Assembly: GCA_903642225.1 (NCBI GenBank)
Contig: CAHJWI010000005.1
Location: 62,001 to 126,000, forward strand
Length of the DNA stretch: 64,000 bases
Reading direction: 5' to 3'
Origin: Acidobacteriaceae bacterium
GTDB taxonomy: Bacteria > Acidobacteriota > Terriglobia > Terriglobales > Acidobacteriaceae
Position numbers and translations under genes: made by a program. Under the pieces are notes generated by a model that worked only from the letters and a program-made list of their open reading frames with translations, was not told the DNA's origin and searched no databases. Positions 43,884 through 53,493 of this stretch are shown here, one piece after another. Positions within the stretch are counted from its first letter, which is position 1. Each line of letters opens with the position of its first letter.

Positions 43884-46349
43884 ATGACCCACACGACCTT
43901 GAAGCAGGCGCGCGCACTCGCGTCTCTCTGCCTGCTCACTGTCAGCACAGCGCACGCCGTCGTCGTTCGTGGCATCGTCCGCGACCCTCTTGGCCGACCT
44001 GTCCCCAGCACTCATGTCCAGCTGATCCGCGGCACGCAGTCCATTGCCGGAACCACTACCCTGCCAGATGGCTCTTTTGAAATCCGTTCCACCAACACGG
44101 GGCGATTTCTGCTGATCGGCAGCTCCCCGGGCATGGCTGTGCAGGTGTCTCAGCCGTTTTACGGCGGCACCTTCGATGTTGTTCGGCAGGATTTGACGCT
44201 TACGATCAACCCTGTTCGTGAGGAAGTGACCGTCACCGCCACTGGCCTACCCACGCCCATCCAGCAGACCAGCGCTGCCATCACCACCATTCCTGACACG
44301 GCACTCACAACCCGCTTCGGCATCTCCGACGTGCTGCGCCTGCAGCCGGGCGTTTCCGTAGTCCAGAGCGGCGGTTACGGCGGTGTCACCAGCCTGTTTG
44401 TCCGCGGCGGTAACAGCGATGCGAACCAGGTGCTGATCGACGGCGTTCCTGCGGACGACGTCGGCGGCCGCTTCGATTTCAGCAATGTTGCATCTACCGC
44501 TGTCACCGGTTTGGAAGCACGGCGAGGGCCGGAAGGCGTGCTCTACGGCACGGATGCCCTGGCGAGCACCATCCGCTTCGACACGCCACGCGGTATGTCG
44601 ATCCGTCCCATCCTCAACTACTCCGGCGACGCCGGCAACTTCCACACCTGGCGCAACGAAATCACCCTTGGCGGCGCTTATAAGCGCATCGACTACTTTG
44701 GTGCCTTTAGCCGCTTCGACTCGTCGAACGCGCTGCCCAGCGACCGCTACCATCTCGCCACGGCTGCTGCTAATCTCGGCGCCCAGCTGAAGGGCAACCT
44801 GTCCCTGCGCGGTACCGTCCGCAGCGGCGTGAGTGCCACGGGTGCGCCCGGTGCCTTTCTCTTTTACGGCATCAGCTCACTGGCCACGCAGAAGGATCAG
44901 GATCAGTATTTTTCCGGAGTGCTTGACGGCACCTACCGCTCCAACCTGCACACTACGCTGCGCTATTTGGGCGCTCGCAAACGCGAACAATTCTACGAAT
45001 ACGACCAGGTGGGTACGCCTGTCACCTTTACAGTTCCGCCTACCGCGACAAGCGCCGGCTACTCCTACACCAATTATTTCGGCGATGCCGTCACAATCCG
45101 CGGTGCCAACGGCACCGGCGGCACTGGTCAGGCAATGTTCTTTTCCGGCACGGACGACCGGTATGACTACATCTCGAACCGTGACGGCATGAGCTATAAA
45201 AGCGATTATCGCTTCTCCTCGAAGCTTTCAGCTCTTGCTGGATTCCGCTTTCTTGATGAACGCGGCGCGACAAAATCCTTCTCCAATCAATTCGCCGACC
45301 GACGCGACTACCAATACACCGTTCAGCTCCAAGGTCAGTTCAGAAGCCGTATTTTTTACTCACTCGGCGGCGCAGTGCAGCACAATACCCTGTACGGTAC
45401 CGAGGGCACACCGCGTCTTGGCATCGCCGGCTATCCCATCTGGCCCGGAGCCGGCTGGCTTCGCGGGTCCAAGCTGCGGTTCAACTTCTCCAAGGGCGTG
45501 CAGGAGCCGAGCCTTGGCATCCAGACCTCATCCCTTTACGCGACGCTGGTGGCTGCCGGCAACACTGCCGCTATCCAGCAGTACGGGATCAGTCCGATCC
45601 ACGCGCCGCGCGTGCGGACCTATGAGGGCGGCCTCGACCAGAACATCTATGCCGACCGGCTTGTGTTCAAGGGAAGTGTCTTCCATAACCAGTTCGGCCG
45701 CCAGGTCGAGTTTGTCGGCAGCTCCGACCTTACGCAATATTTCGGTATTCCTTTAGGAACGATCGACCAAGCTTCCTATGGTGCCTACCTGAACTCACTC
45801 GACTTTCGCGCAATGGGGGCCGAGGGAGAGATCCAGTACAGCGCGCCGCACCGCCTCTTTTTTCGCGGCGGGTATACGTACCTTGATGCCCGGGTACAGA
45901 AGTCATTTTCGGGCGATGTCACCATGGTTCTGAGTGGCTCTGCCAACGTCAATCCCAACTATCCCGATACACCCATCGGCGCATATTCTCCCCTTGTTGG
46001 CGCTCGACCCTTTCGGCGGGCACCGCACACCGGCTTCCTTGTCGCGGAATATGCCGGCACCAAGCTCAGTGGCGGCATCACAGCCGGCCTGGCTTCCCGT
46101 TCCGACGACACCACGACCCTGTCCTATTCTCCGCTCGTCGGTGATAATTCGCTGCTGCTGCCCAACCGCAACCTTGCCTTCGGTTATGCCAAGGTCGATG
46201 CCAATCTTACCTATCAGTTCAAGCCACAGGTCGCCCTGTTCACCCAGCTCAATAACATAGCCAATCAGAAGCAGATCGGCCCCATTGGCTATCCTTCTCT
46301 GCCTTTCAATTTCCGCGTCGGCGTCAAGGTTCGGTTCCCTCCGGAGTAA
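43884..46349 (+). CDS. TonB-dependent receptor under B12 control, probable corrinoid transporter
   Basis: 821 aa. Signal peptide ending near STAHA, then a carboxypeptidase-regulatory-like beta-sandwich at about residues 28-110 (RGIVRDPLGRPVPSTHVQLI), then the plug domain (LRLQPGVSVVQSGGYGGVTS, VLIDGVPADDVGG, RRGPEGVLYGTDAL) and a 22-strand barrel ending FNFRVGVKVRFPP with a C-terminal aromatic/charged strand. The riboswitch upstream indicates uptake of cobalamin or a precursor corrinoid across the outer membrane, as BtuB does. It differs from BtuB by the N-terminal domain, common in acidobacterial receptors. No btuCDF or cobalamin synthesis genes are in the window. Confidence 0.9.
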   Translation: MTHTTLKQARALASLCLLTVSTAHAVVVRGIVRDPLGRPVPSTHVQLIRGTQSIAGTTTLPDGSFEIRSTNTGRFLLIGSSPGMAVQVSQPFYGGTFDVVRQDLTLTINPVREEVTVTATGLPTPIQQTSAAITTIPDTALTTRFGISDVLRLQPGVSVVQSGGYGGVTSLFVRGGNSDANQVLIDGVPADDVGGRFDFSNVASTAVTGLEARRGPEGVLYGTDALASTIRFDTPRGMSIRPILNYSGDAGNFHTWRNEITLGGAYKRIDYFGAFSRFDSSNALPSDRYHLATAAANLGAQLKGNLSLRGTVRSGVSATGAPGAFLFYGISSLATQKDQDQYFSGVLDGTYRSNLHTTLRYLGARKREQFYEYDQVGTPVTFTVPPTATSAGYSYTNYFGDAVTIRGANGTGGTGQAMFFSGTDDRYDYISNRDGMSYKSDYRFSSKLSALAGFRFLDERGATKSFSNQFADRRDYQYTVQLQGQFRSRIFYSLGGAVQHNTLYGTEGTPRLGIAGYPIWPGAGWLRGSKLRFNFSKGVQEPSLGIQTSSLYATLVAAGNTAAIQQYGISPIHAPRVRTYEGGLDQNIYADRLVFKGSVFHNQFGRQVEFVGSSDLTQYFGIPLGTIDQASYGAYLNSLDFRAMGAEGEIQYSAPHRLFFRGGYTYLDARVQKSFSGDVTMVLSGSANVNPNYPDTPIGAYSPLVGARPFRRAPHTGFLVAEYAGTKLSGGITAGLASRSDDTTTLSYSPLVGDNSLLLPNRNLAFGYAKVDANLTYQFKPQVALFTQLNNIANQKQIGPIGYPSLPFNFRVGVKVRFPPE

Positions 46350-46356
46350 GCGACAA

Positions 46357-46384
46357 TCGCGCACGGGAGACCATCCCGTCGCGA
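46357..46384 (+). terminator. Candidate hairpin terminator after the receptor gene
   Basis: An 11-bp stem with one bulged base (TCGCG-C-ACGGGA / TCCCGTCGCGA) and a 5-base loop starts eight bases after the stop codon. No T-run follows, so termination would be weak. Confidence 0.45.
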
Positions 46385-46462
46385 ATCGTTCCGGCGAGCG
46401 CACTAAGTGCGGCAATCCTGCGTCCTAACAACAAGCGCCATGTGCGCGAAAGGTTAGGACGC

Positions 46463-47479
46463 ATGATGCCTTCTATGAACAGCACAGCCCCGAGAATTAG
46501 ATATATCAAGTCGACAGCACTCTTATTTGCGTCAACCCTGGCGCTAGCCTCTTCTGCGGGTTCCCTCGCCCAGGTCTCCGCGGCCCAGAATGAAGGTCCG
46601 CAGCCCACACGTATCCTTGTGCGTGCTGAAGCGAAAGGGGATGCCGCCACGTCGCTGAAGGCCTCAGACGTGACGTTTGAGGTTGATGGCAAGCCTGTGC
46701 AGCTTAAGGGCCTGGTACCCGTCATCGGCGCGGCAGGACTTAGCGGCAAGGCCCGAGGTCAGGAGGTAGAGGTTGCCGTATTGATCGACGACGGCCTGCG
46801 CAGCAACTTTGGCGTGCAGCTCCGCGATCTTGAGAATTTCGTGACCACCACGGTTGGACCTACCACCTCTGTCGGCGTGGGGTATATGCGCAATGGTGCC
46901 GCTTACTTCTCCAGCGGGTTTAGCAAAGACCCGGAGGTTGAGCTCAAGGCGGTTCGCCTGCCCATCTCCGCAAGCGGTATTGATGGCAGCCCCTACTTTT
47001 GCCTGCAGGAGCTGGTGAAACACTGGCCCACAAACACCGGTGCTGCGCGCGTGGTGCTCATGATTACAAACGGGATCGACCGCTACAACGGCTCCGTGAG
47101 TCCGCTGAATCAGAACAGCCCGTACGTCGACCAGGCGATCACGGACGCGCAGCGTGCAAACGTTCCTGTATATTCCATCTACTTTGGGCCGCGGAGTGTA
47201 AACAGCCAGCTCGGCAGCTTCTCCGGTCAGGGATACCTCGGCAAGGTTGCACAGGAGACCGGGGGCATTCTGTTTAACCAGGGCTCCATCAATCCTGTGT
47301 CGCTGACCCCGTATTTCCGGCAGTTTCAACAGGCACTTGGCAACACGTATCTCGCTACCTTTCTCGATGCCCGGCCCAGGCTGGAGTCGCTCAGGGTGAG
47401 GTCGAATGTCTCCGGTGTAAAAGTTAGGGCACAGAGTCAGGTGCAGGCCGGCGTGCCCCAGGGCAGTCCGCAGGGCTAG
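46463..47479 (+). CDS. Secreted VWFA-related protein of acidobacterial type
   Basis: About 338 aa from ATG 46463; GTG 46442 is also in frame. A signal peptide (IKSTALLFASTLALASSAGSLAQ) is followed by an N-terminal beta-domain (ILVRAEAKGDAATSLKASDV) and a von Willebrand A-like fold from EVEVAVLIDDGLRSN. The metal-ion site DxSxS is degenerate (IDDGLRSN), as in the acidobacterial VWFA-related family. Later segments ARVVLMITNGIDRYNG and NVPVYSIYFGP fit the fold. Function is unknown; an adhesion or protein-interaction role is likely. A GH13 enzyme follows on the same strand. Confidence 0.8.
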   Translation: MMPSMNSTAPRIRYIKSTALLFASTLALASSAGSLAQVSAAQNEGPQPTRILVRAEAKGDAATSLKASDVTFEVDGKPVQLKGLVPVIGAAGLSGKARGQEVEVAVLIDDGLRSNFGVQLRDLENFVTTTVGPTTSVGVGYMRNGAAYFSSGFSKDPEVELKAVRLPISASGIDGSPYFCLQELVKHWPTNTGAARVVLMITNGIDRYNGSVSPLNQNSPYVDQAITDAQRANVPVYSIYFGPRSVNSQLGSFSGQGYLGKVAQETGGILFNQGSINPVSLTPYFRQFQQALGNTYLATFLDARPRLESLRVRSNVSGVKVRAQSQVQAGVPQGSPQG

Positions 47480-47523
47480 TAGACGACTCGCTCTAAACCT
47501 CTTGGGCGGCGTAAGATTCGGGC

Positions 47524-49323
47524 GTGAAGATACTTTCGTCGCTCGCGTTTTCCGCCGTCCTCGCCTTTTGCCTCTTGCCCGCTGCTTCAGCGCAAACGCC
47601 TGGATCCAGCGGTTCAACCGTCAATGGTTTCCGTCCTGCCTGGTGGAAAGAGGCTGTCGTTTACCAGGTGTACCCGCGCTCCTTTAAAGACTCGAACGGG
47701 GACGGCATCGGCGACCTGAACGGCATAACGCAAAAGCTGGATTATCTGCATACGCTTGGTGTGAATGTGATCTGGCTGAGTCCTCACTATGACTCGCCCA
47801 ACGCGGACAACGGCTACGACATCCGCGATTACCGCAAGGTGATGACGGAGTTTGGCACCATGGCCGACTTCGACCGCATGCTCGCTGAAATGAAGAGGCG
47901 CCACATGCGCCTAATCATCGACCTCGTCGTAAACCACACCTCCGACGAGCATAAGTGGTTTGTCGAGTCGGTCAAGAGTAAGACTAATCCCTACCGGGAC
48001 TACTACATCTGGCGCGACGGCAAGCCCAACCCAAGCGCGCCGCACGGCTTTGACCCACCCAACAACTACCCCAGCTTCTTCTCCGGCTCCGCCTGGGAGT
48101 GGTCCGAGCCCACAAAGCAGTTCTATCTGCACCTGTTTGCCGTGAAGCAGCCCGACCTCAACTGGGAAAATCCCAAGGTCCGCCAGGACGTCTACTCCCT
48201 GATGCGCTTCTGGCTCGACAAAGGTGTCGACGGCTTCCGCATGGACGTGATTCCGCTGATCAGCAAGCAGCCGGGCCTTCCCGACCTCACACCACAGCAG
48301 TTGAGCTCCGGTGGATTTGTGGAGCTTTGGGCCAATGGACCCAAGCGTGACGAGTACCTGCAGGAGATGAATCGCGATGCTCTCTCGAAATACGACAACA
48401 TGAGCGTCGGTGAGGCTATCGGCATCAGCCTCGATAACACCCATCTGATCGTCGGGCAGGACCGCCACGAGCTGAGCGAAATTTTTAACTTCGACGCGAT
48501 TCGTCTTGGACGCGGCGATGGCCAGATCTACGCGACACGCAACTGGAAGCTGCCCGAGCTCAAGGCAATCTATACCCGACATGCAGAAGTGCTCGGTACC
48601 GAAAGCTGGGACACCGTCTTTTTGTCGAACCACGACAACTCGCGCGTGGTGAGCACCTTTGGCGACGACTCACCCCAGTTTCGCGAGCCTTCCGCCAAGC
48701 TGATCGAAACCATGCTCCTGACACTTCGAGGCACTCCCTACCTTTACGAGGGCGACGAACTCGGCATGACCAATTATCCCTGGACGAAAGTTTCCGAGTT
48801 CAACGACATCGAGGTCCAGAACGCCTACAAGGCGGAGGTGCTGACTGGCCACATGACCGAGCAGGCCCTCATCGACGGAGCCGCCAAGGTAGGCCGTGAT
48901 AATAGCCGCACGCCCATGCAATGGGACAGCACTCCCCACGCCGGCTTCACCACAGGCAGCACCACCTGGGAACCGGTGAATCCCAACTACACCACCATCA
49001 ACGCCGCAGCCCAGACCAAAGACCAAAACTCCGTCTACAACTACACCCGCAAGGCCATCGCCCTGCACTACAGCAGCAAGGCATTCACCTATGGCGACTA
49101 CAAAGACCTGGACCCCACCAATGAAAATATCTTCGCCTACACCCGCACCCTGGGTGCAGAGAAGTACCTCGTTGTCCTCAACTACAGCAAAACCACGAAC
49201 ACCTGGACGCTCCCGGCGGAGGTGGCCGCCGCCAAACTCGTCCTCGGTAACGTAACCACCACGGCCGGCTCAACCCCCACGCTTAATCTCGCCCCGTACG
49301 AAGCACGCGTTTACAGGTTCTAG
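47524..49323 (+). CDS. Secreted GH13 alpha-glucosidase / oligo-1,6-glucosidase
   Basis: 599 aa, GTG start, signal peptide ending near PAASAQ. GH13 motifs are complete: region I DLVVNHTS, nucleophile Asp241 in GFRMDVIPLI, acid/base Glu297 in SVGEAIGIS and transition-state Asp371 in FLSNHDNSRVVS. The opening WWKEAVVYQVYPRSFKDSNGDGIGDL and the calcium-type loop are those of oligo-1,6-glucosidase, alpha-glucosidase and trehalose-related GH13 members. A beta-sandwich C-domain ends the protein. The signal peptide puts it in the periplasm or outside, where it would release glucose from maltodextrins, complementing the cytoplasmic MalQ. Confidence 0.92.
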   Translation: MKILSSLAFSAVLAFCLLPAASAQTPGSSGSTVNGFRPAWWKEAVVYQVYPRSFKDSNGDGIGDLNGITQKLDYLHTLGVNVIWLSPHYDSPNADNGYDIRDYRKVMTEFGTMADFDRMLAEMKRRHMRLIIDLVVNHTSDEHKWFVESVKSKTNPYRDYYIWRDGKPNPSAPHGFDPPNNYPSFFSGSAWEWSEPTKQFYLHLFAVKQPDLNWENPKVRQDVYSLMRFWLDKGVDGFRMDVIPLISKQPGLPDLTPQQLSSGGFVELWANGPKRDEYLQEMNRDALSKYDNMSVGEAIGISLDNTHLIVGQDRHELSEIFNFDAIRLGRGDGQIYATRNWKLPELKAIYTRHAEVLGTESWDTVFLSNHDNSRVVSTFGDDSPQFREPSAKLIETMLLTLRGTPYLYEGDELGMTNYPWTKVSEFNDIEVQNAYKAEVLTGHMTEQALIDGAAKVGRDNSRTPMQWDSTPHAGFTTGSTTWEPVNPNYTTINAAAQTKDQNSVYNYTRKAIALHYSSKAFTYGDYKDLDPTNENIFAYTRTLGAEKYLVVLNYSKTTNTWTLPAEVAAAKLVLGNVTTTAGSTPTLNLAPYEARVYRF

Positions 49324-49340
49324 CTGGCTCCGAACACGCC

Positions 49341-49382
49341 GAAAAGGCAGGGCACAGCCATGGCGCTGTGCCCTGCCTTTTC
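49341..49382. terminator. Strong bidirectional terminator, 18-bp perfect stem
   Basis: GAAAAGGCAGGGCACAGC pairs perfectly with GCTGTGCCCTGCCTTTTC around a 6-base loop. The A-run and T-run at the two ends provide U-tracts in both directions. It separates the convergent GH13 and membrane glycosyltransferase genes. Confidence 0.92.
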
Positions 49383-49496
49383 GCCTCGCAAACGTCGCTC
49401 TTACGCGTCTCGCCTTTGGGACGTGGTTTTTCAGCCAATCTCGCAGATGCAAGCGACTGGTCGCTGGAATCTCTGAACGGCAACGGCCCGCGCCGT

Positions 49497-50852
49497 CTAC
49501 CCGACCGATACCCCGACTTGATCCATTTTCACCTGCCGCTGCTGTCGCCACGCCTGCACCAGCCGCGCTTCGCCCACCACTACCAGTACCGCGATCTCCG
49601 GCTCAATCGGCTGGCGGTAGTCCATGCTGCTGTGCGTCAGGTAATAGGGAAAAGGAAACACCGCGATGACCGCCACAAACGCCAGCGCGGCGCGCCGGTG
49701 TTGGCAAAGCAGCTGCCATGCGCCAACAAGCGTCAGCAATGTAAGCACCGTGCAGAAGGGCACATTGGGTACATCGAACGGCTCTTGCGCTCGATATGTC
49801 TTGCTGAAGCTCCAGAAACCCGTCCAGAAGCGGAGCATCCTTCGTCCGCTCACCACGGCAAACTCCCCGGGGTGGGCTGAAACATACCGCAGGCCGAGTT
49901 CCTGCTTTTCTGCCATGTACCTGATTTCGCCTAACTTCAGATATTTTTCCAGCTCCGCCGGATTGCTTGCCGGGTGCGCCCAGCTCGGGTTGCTCACGCT
50001 CGTGTCGCCACTGTTGCCGGCCCAAAATTCCAGCCAGTAGCCGTCTCGCAGCGGTACCGGCGCGTGCAGCACGCGAACATTCCGCACCGTCCATGGGAGC
50101 AGCGTTAGCGCAAGCATGCCTGTGGCGGCGGCCACGCGCGCCAGACCCACCCTCACCGGCATACGACGCCCGATCACACCAAGCAAAACCAGCACCGGAA
50201 AAAGCGACAGGATGGACGGGTTGCACAGCGCCGTCACCCCATACAGCAGACCCCACATTGCCCAGCGCATCGCAGTCGCTCCAGGCAGGTTCAGGGCCAG
50301 GTAAAACGTCCATGCAAACAGGGAGGCGGTCAGGGCGCAATCCCACAGGTATGCACTGCTGAAGTAGATCGAGAACGGGTAGAGCGCCCAGAGCAGAGCA
50401 GCCGTCCAGGGGATCGTTGCAATCCATCGCGCATTATGCGCCTGCTGCTGCGCCATTCCCGCTTCGGTCATCCCGCGTCGCATCTTCACAACAGGGGATC
50501 CAACTGCCTTCCGCGCCATGCGATACACCGGCCAAACCGTGGAGGCACTTACCAGCGCATTCAGTGACAGGGCAACGAACGCGCTTGCCGTCGTGTACAA
50601 GCCGAATACCTTGAAAATGCCTGCCAGGACCGCTGGGTACAGCGGCGCGACCAGTGCCGTGGGTCCCCCGCTCAGCGGTTGAAATGGCGATCCAAACCCA
50701 CGGCCCAGCACCAGCGAACGCGCGATCCAGCCCTGCTCCCACCCGAACGCTTCGTGCTGGTCGCTGCCCGGCAGATCCCGGAAGACGAAGAGCACCACCA
50801 CCATGCGGACTGCAAGGGCAGCCAGCATTAACAACCATAATCGCTTGTGCAT
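49497..50852 (-). CDS. PMT/ArnT-like membrane glycosyltransferase (GT39/83 type)
   Basis: 451 aa from ATG 50852; the longer frame to 51035 has no ribosome site and looks non-coding, and GTG 50861 is another possibility. It begins with one helix (MHKRLWLLMLAALAVRMVVV) and a periplasmic loop containing DQHEAFGWEQGWIARSLVLGRGFGSPF, which matches the catalytic-loop layout of GT-C polyprenyl-phosphate-sugar transferases. About ten helices follow, then the C-terminal STSSMDYRQPIEPEI-like part (SSMDYRQPIEP). Probable lipid-linked sugar transfer to a protein, lipid or polymer at the outer face of the inner membrane. Substrate unknown. Confidence 0.78.
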   Translation of the reverse strand: MHKRLWLLMLAALAVRMVVVLFVFRDLPGSDQHEAFGWEQGWIARSLVLGRGFGSPFQPLSGGPTALVAPLYPAVLAGIFKVFGLYTTASAFVALSLNALVSASTVWPVYRMARKAVGSPVVKMRRGMTEAGMAQQQAHNARWIATIPWTAALLWALYPFSIYFSSAYLWDCALTASLFAWTFYLALNLPGATAMRWAMWGLLYGVTALCNPSILSLFPVLVLLGVIGRRMPVRVGLARVAAATGMLALTLLPWTVRNVRVLHAPVPLRDGYWLEFWAGNSGDTSVSNPSWAHPASNPAELEKYLKLGEIRYMAEKQELGLRYVSAHPGEFAVVSGRRMLRFWTGFWSFSKTYRAQEPFDVPNVPFCTVLTLLTLVGAWQLLCQHRRAALAFVAVIAVFPFPYYLTHSSMDYRQPIEPEIAVLVVVGEARLVQAWRQQRQVKMDQVGVSVG

Positions 50853-51228
50853 GGAACGCACACGAAGGCCGCCCAATGCAGCAGAGCCACTAGTCTGCCG
50901 GCCTGTTAGACCGACCGAGGCTGATCCAGGGACTGTGCTCAACGCGCGTTGCTTCTTCCTGGCGGTATGCCGACGAGCGTCAATGAGACGAGCCTTCCTG
51001 ATCGACGCGGGAATTCCGCTTCGACTACACGGCATTCGGGCCGTTTCTTCATTATCTCTGCAATTTCCACCAGCTCACACCCTTGTCGCCGATCCTGCCC
51101 ATCACGGGAGGGCGTGGTTGCAGTTTTGGCATGGCTGCTCGTGTTGTGAAGGAGCGTCACACTGCTATGCAGAACAGTGGGCGACCTGCCGGGGAAGGCA
51201 TCGCCTGGACTGCGACTATGATTGCGCC
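50853..51228. other. 376-base divergent intergenic region upstream of pgk
   Basis: No convincing gene. Open frames crossing it are extensions of the two flanking genes. It presumably holds the promoters for pgk and the membrane glycosyltransferase, but I cannot pick out a clear -35/-10 pair. GAAGGAG at about 51148 is not followed by a start codon of a long frame. Confidence 0.5.
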
Positions 51229-52443
51229 ATGGCTACCCGTTCTATTCGTGATCTTGATTTACATGGCAAGCGCGTGTTTATCCGCGTCGACTTTAACGCT
51301 CCGCTGTCGAAGGATGGTGGAGAGATTTTGGATGACACGCGGATTCGCGAGACGCTGCCGACGATTGAGCTTGCACTGCGGGCGCGTGCGAAGGTGATTC
51401 TGGCAGCGCACCTGGGCAGGCCGAAGGGGCAGCGGGTGGAGAGCATGAGCCTGCGGCCGGTGGTGGACCGGCTGCGGATGCTGCTGGACGCGGATCTGGG
51501 AGCTTCGCGGAATGTGGCGTTTTCGCCGGATGCTGTGGGTGCCGTCACGACGGAACTCGTGTCTCAGCTTGAGAATGGACAGGCCCTTCTGTTAGAAAAC
51601 CTGCGATTCCACGCGGAGGAGGAGACCAATGACCCAGCATTTGCGAAGAAGCTGGCAGCGCTGGCGGACGTGTACGTGAACGATGCGTTCGGCGCGGCGC
51701 ACCGGGCCCATGCTTCGACGGAGGGTATCACGCATTTTGTGAACGAGAAGGCTGCCGGCCTGCTGATGGAAAAGGAGCTGAAGTTCCTGGGCAGGGCGTT
51801 GCAGAACCCGGACAAGCCATTTGTGGCAATTGTGGGTGGGGCCAAGGTATCGGACAAAATCGCGGTGATCGACAACCTGCTGGACAAGGTGGACGCCATT
51901 ATCGTGGGCGGCGGCATGGCGTACACGTTCTTGAACGCGCAAGGTCAGAAGACGGGGAAGAGCCTGCTGGAGGCGGACAAGATCGACGTGGCGGCCGCGG
52001 CGCTGAAGAAGGCGGAGGCGACTGGCGTGCGGTTCCTGCTGCCGGTGGACCACGTGCTGGCGGACAAATTTGCGAACGACGCGACGACGGAGATCTTTGA
52101 CGGCACGGGTGACTTTCCGGCGGAGATGATGGCGCTGGATATTGGGCCGAAGTCAATCGACCTGTTTGTGAAAGAGATTGCGGCGGCAAGCACGATTGTG
52201 TGGAACGGGCCGATGGGTGTGTTTGAACTTCCGAGCTTTGCGGCGGGAACCACCGCCGTGGCAGAGGCGGTGGCGGCGAACGATGCGGCAACCAGTATTG
52301 TGGGCGGCGGCGATTCAGTCAGTGCTGCGGCGCAGGCCGGCGTGACAGACCGAATCACGCACATCTCTACGGGCGGCGGGGCGTCGCTGGAGTTTTTGGA
52401 GGGTAAGGCACTGCCGGGTGTCGTGGCCTTGGAAGCAGCCTAA
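51229..52443 (+). CDS. pgk: Phosphoglycerate kinase
   Basis: 404 aa from ATG 51229. It transfers phosphate between 1,3-bisphosphoglycerate and ADP in glycolysis. Landmarks: [13 protein letters not shown] (N-domain substrate site), [63 protein letters not shown] and the ATP-site [13 protein letters not shown] near the C-terminus. All are intact and length is typical. Upstream in-frame sequence from 50803 is intergenic. tpiA follows after about 100 bases, a common glycolytic pairing (pgk-tpi). Confidence 0.97.
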   Translation: MATRSIRDLDLHGKRVFIRVDFNAPLSKDGGEILDDTRIRETLPTIELALRARAKVILAAHLGRPKGQRVESMSLRPVVDRLRMLLDADLGASRNVAFSPDAVGAVTTELVSQLENGQALLLENLRFHAEEETNDPAFAKKLAALADVYVNDAFGAAHRAHASTEGITHFVNEKAAGLLMEKELKFLGRALQNPDKPFVAIVGGAKVSDKIAVIDNLLDKVDAIIVGGGMAYTFLNAQGQKTGKSLLEADKIDVAAAALKKAEATGVRFLLPVDHVLADKFANDATTEIFDGTGDFPAEMMALDIGPKSIDLFVKEIAAASTIVWNGPMGVFELPSFAAGTTAVAEAVAANDAATSIVGGGDSVSAAAQAGVTDRITHISTGGGASLEFLEGKALPGVVALEAA

Positions 52444-52545
52444 TAAAAGTGGACAAGTCGAGTATCGGCGCTGCTGCTTGCCAGCGGCAGCGCTGATGCC
52501 TAAGCTTTGCAAGGGCCTTTGCAGGGGAACGAGGAGCGGGAACGG

Positions 52546-53301
52546 ATGCGGAAGAAGATCATCGCGGCGAACTGGAAGATGTTCAAGAATCCGAAGGAGT
52601 CGCTGGATTTCCTAGATGCTTTTCTGCCGATGGTGGAAGGCCACGACCGGGATGACATCCTCATCTTTCCAACGGCAACGTCGCTGTCAACCGTCATCGA
52701 CAAAGTCGCGGAGACCAGGGTGCGGGCCGGCGCGCAAACCATGCATTGGCTGAACGAGGGACCATTCACGGGGCAGACGTCGCCGACCATGTTGACCAGC
52801 ATCGGGTGCACACACGTGCTGCTTGGGCACAGCGAGCGGCGACTTTATGCCAACGAGAGTTATGAGCACGTGAACCTGAAGCTGAAGGCAGCCGTAGCAC
52901 ACGATATTGCGCCGGTGCTGTGCCTCGGCGAGATGCTGGCCGACCGGCAGACCGGTTACACCAAGGACACGCTGCTGGCGCAGATGGGTGCGGCTCTGGC
53001 AAACCTGCCGGCGGAAAAGATGGAGACGCTGGTGATAGCGTATGAGCCGGTGTGGGCGATCGGGACGGGGTCAAGCGCGACGCCTGAAGTTGCCGACCAG
53101 GCGCATGCGATGATCCGTGAGGAGTTGCACGCGAGATTTGGTCCGGTCTGCGCGCACCAGACGCGAATCCTGTATGGCGGTTCGGTCAAGCCGGACAATG
53201 TGTCGCAAATTTTGAAGATGCCGAACATCGATGGTGCGCTGATCGGTGGTGCCAGCCTGGATCCGGGGTCGTTGGCGGCGATGGTTCACTACGAGCTATA
53301 A
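52546..53301 (+). CDS. tpiA: Triosephosphate isomerase
   Basis: 251 aa from ATG 52546 with GAGGAG about ten bases upstream. It interconverts dihydroxyacetone phosphate and glyceraldehyde 3-phosphate. Catalytic residues are in canonical positions: Lys11 in AANWKMFKN, His95 in LLGHSERR and Glu167 in AYEPVWAIGTG; the phosphate-binding GGSVKPDN and GGASLDPGSL are at the C-terminus. It pairs with pgk. A hairpin terminator begins 16 bases after the stop. Confidence 0.97.
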   Translation: MRKKIIAANWKMFKNPKESLDFLDAFLPMVEGHDRDDILIFPTATSLSTVIDKVAETRVRAGAQTMHWLNEGPFTGQTSPTMLTSIGCTHVLLGHSERRLYANESYEHVNLKLKAAVAHDIAPVLCLGEMLADRQTGYTKDTLLAQMGAALANLPAEKMETLVIAYEPVWAIGTGSSATPEVADQAHAMIREELHARFGPVCAHQTRILYGGSVKPDNVSQILKMPNIDGALIGGASLDPGSLAAMVHYEL

Positions 53302-53316
53302 CGGGCGATGGAATGT

Positions 53317-53351
53317 AAGAACGGCCCCGAGCTCTGCTCGAGGCCGTTCTT
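53317..53351. terminator. Bidirectional terminator after tpiA
   Basis: AAGAACGGCC pairs with GGCCGTTCTT; an inner CGAG/CTCG stem extends it. The ends are A- and T-rich, and the convergent His-rich peptide gene ends 14 bases beyond, so it can serve both strands. Confidence 0.8.
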
Positions 53352-53364
53352 GTCAAGCCACAGA

Positions 53365-53493
53365 CTAGCGTCCGTGGTGATGGCGGTGGTGATGACGGTG
53401 GTGATGTGGTCCCTGCGCAGATGCGGAGCTAACCGCGCCGGTAATGGTCAGAATGGCGACGAGCGCGAGAGTCATGCGTGCAAGTTTCTTCAT
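53365..53493 (-). CDS. Tiny secreted His-rich peptide
   Basis: 42 aa from ATG 53493, with GAGGAAA at optimal spacing upstream. It begins MKKLARMTLALVAILTITGA and has a signal-peptidase site after SASA. The mature part is only about 16 residues: QGPHHHRHHHRHHHGR, that is three HHH triplets separated by Arg. Such a natural polyhistidine peptide should bind Ni, Zn, Cu or Co in the periplasm or outside. It is paired with a second His/Arg-rich secreted peptide 71 bases upstream on the same strand. No regulator or transporter for metals is adjacent. I know of no named family. Confidence 0.75.
   Translation of the reverse strand: MKKLARMTLALVAILTITGAVSSASAQGPHHHRHHHRHHHGR

Noticed and set aside
50803-51228. 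N-terminal extension of pgk by 142 codons
   Set aside because: The encoded sequence has no relation to PGK; the conserved N-terminus begins at ATG 51229.
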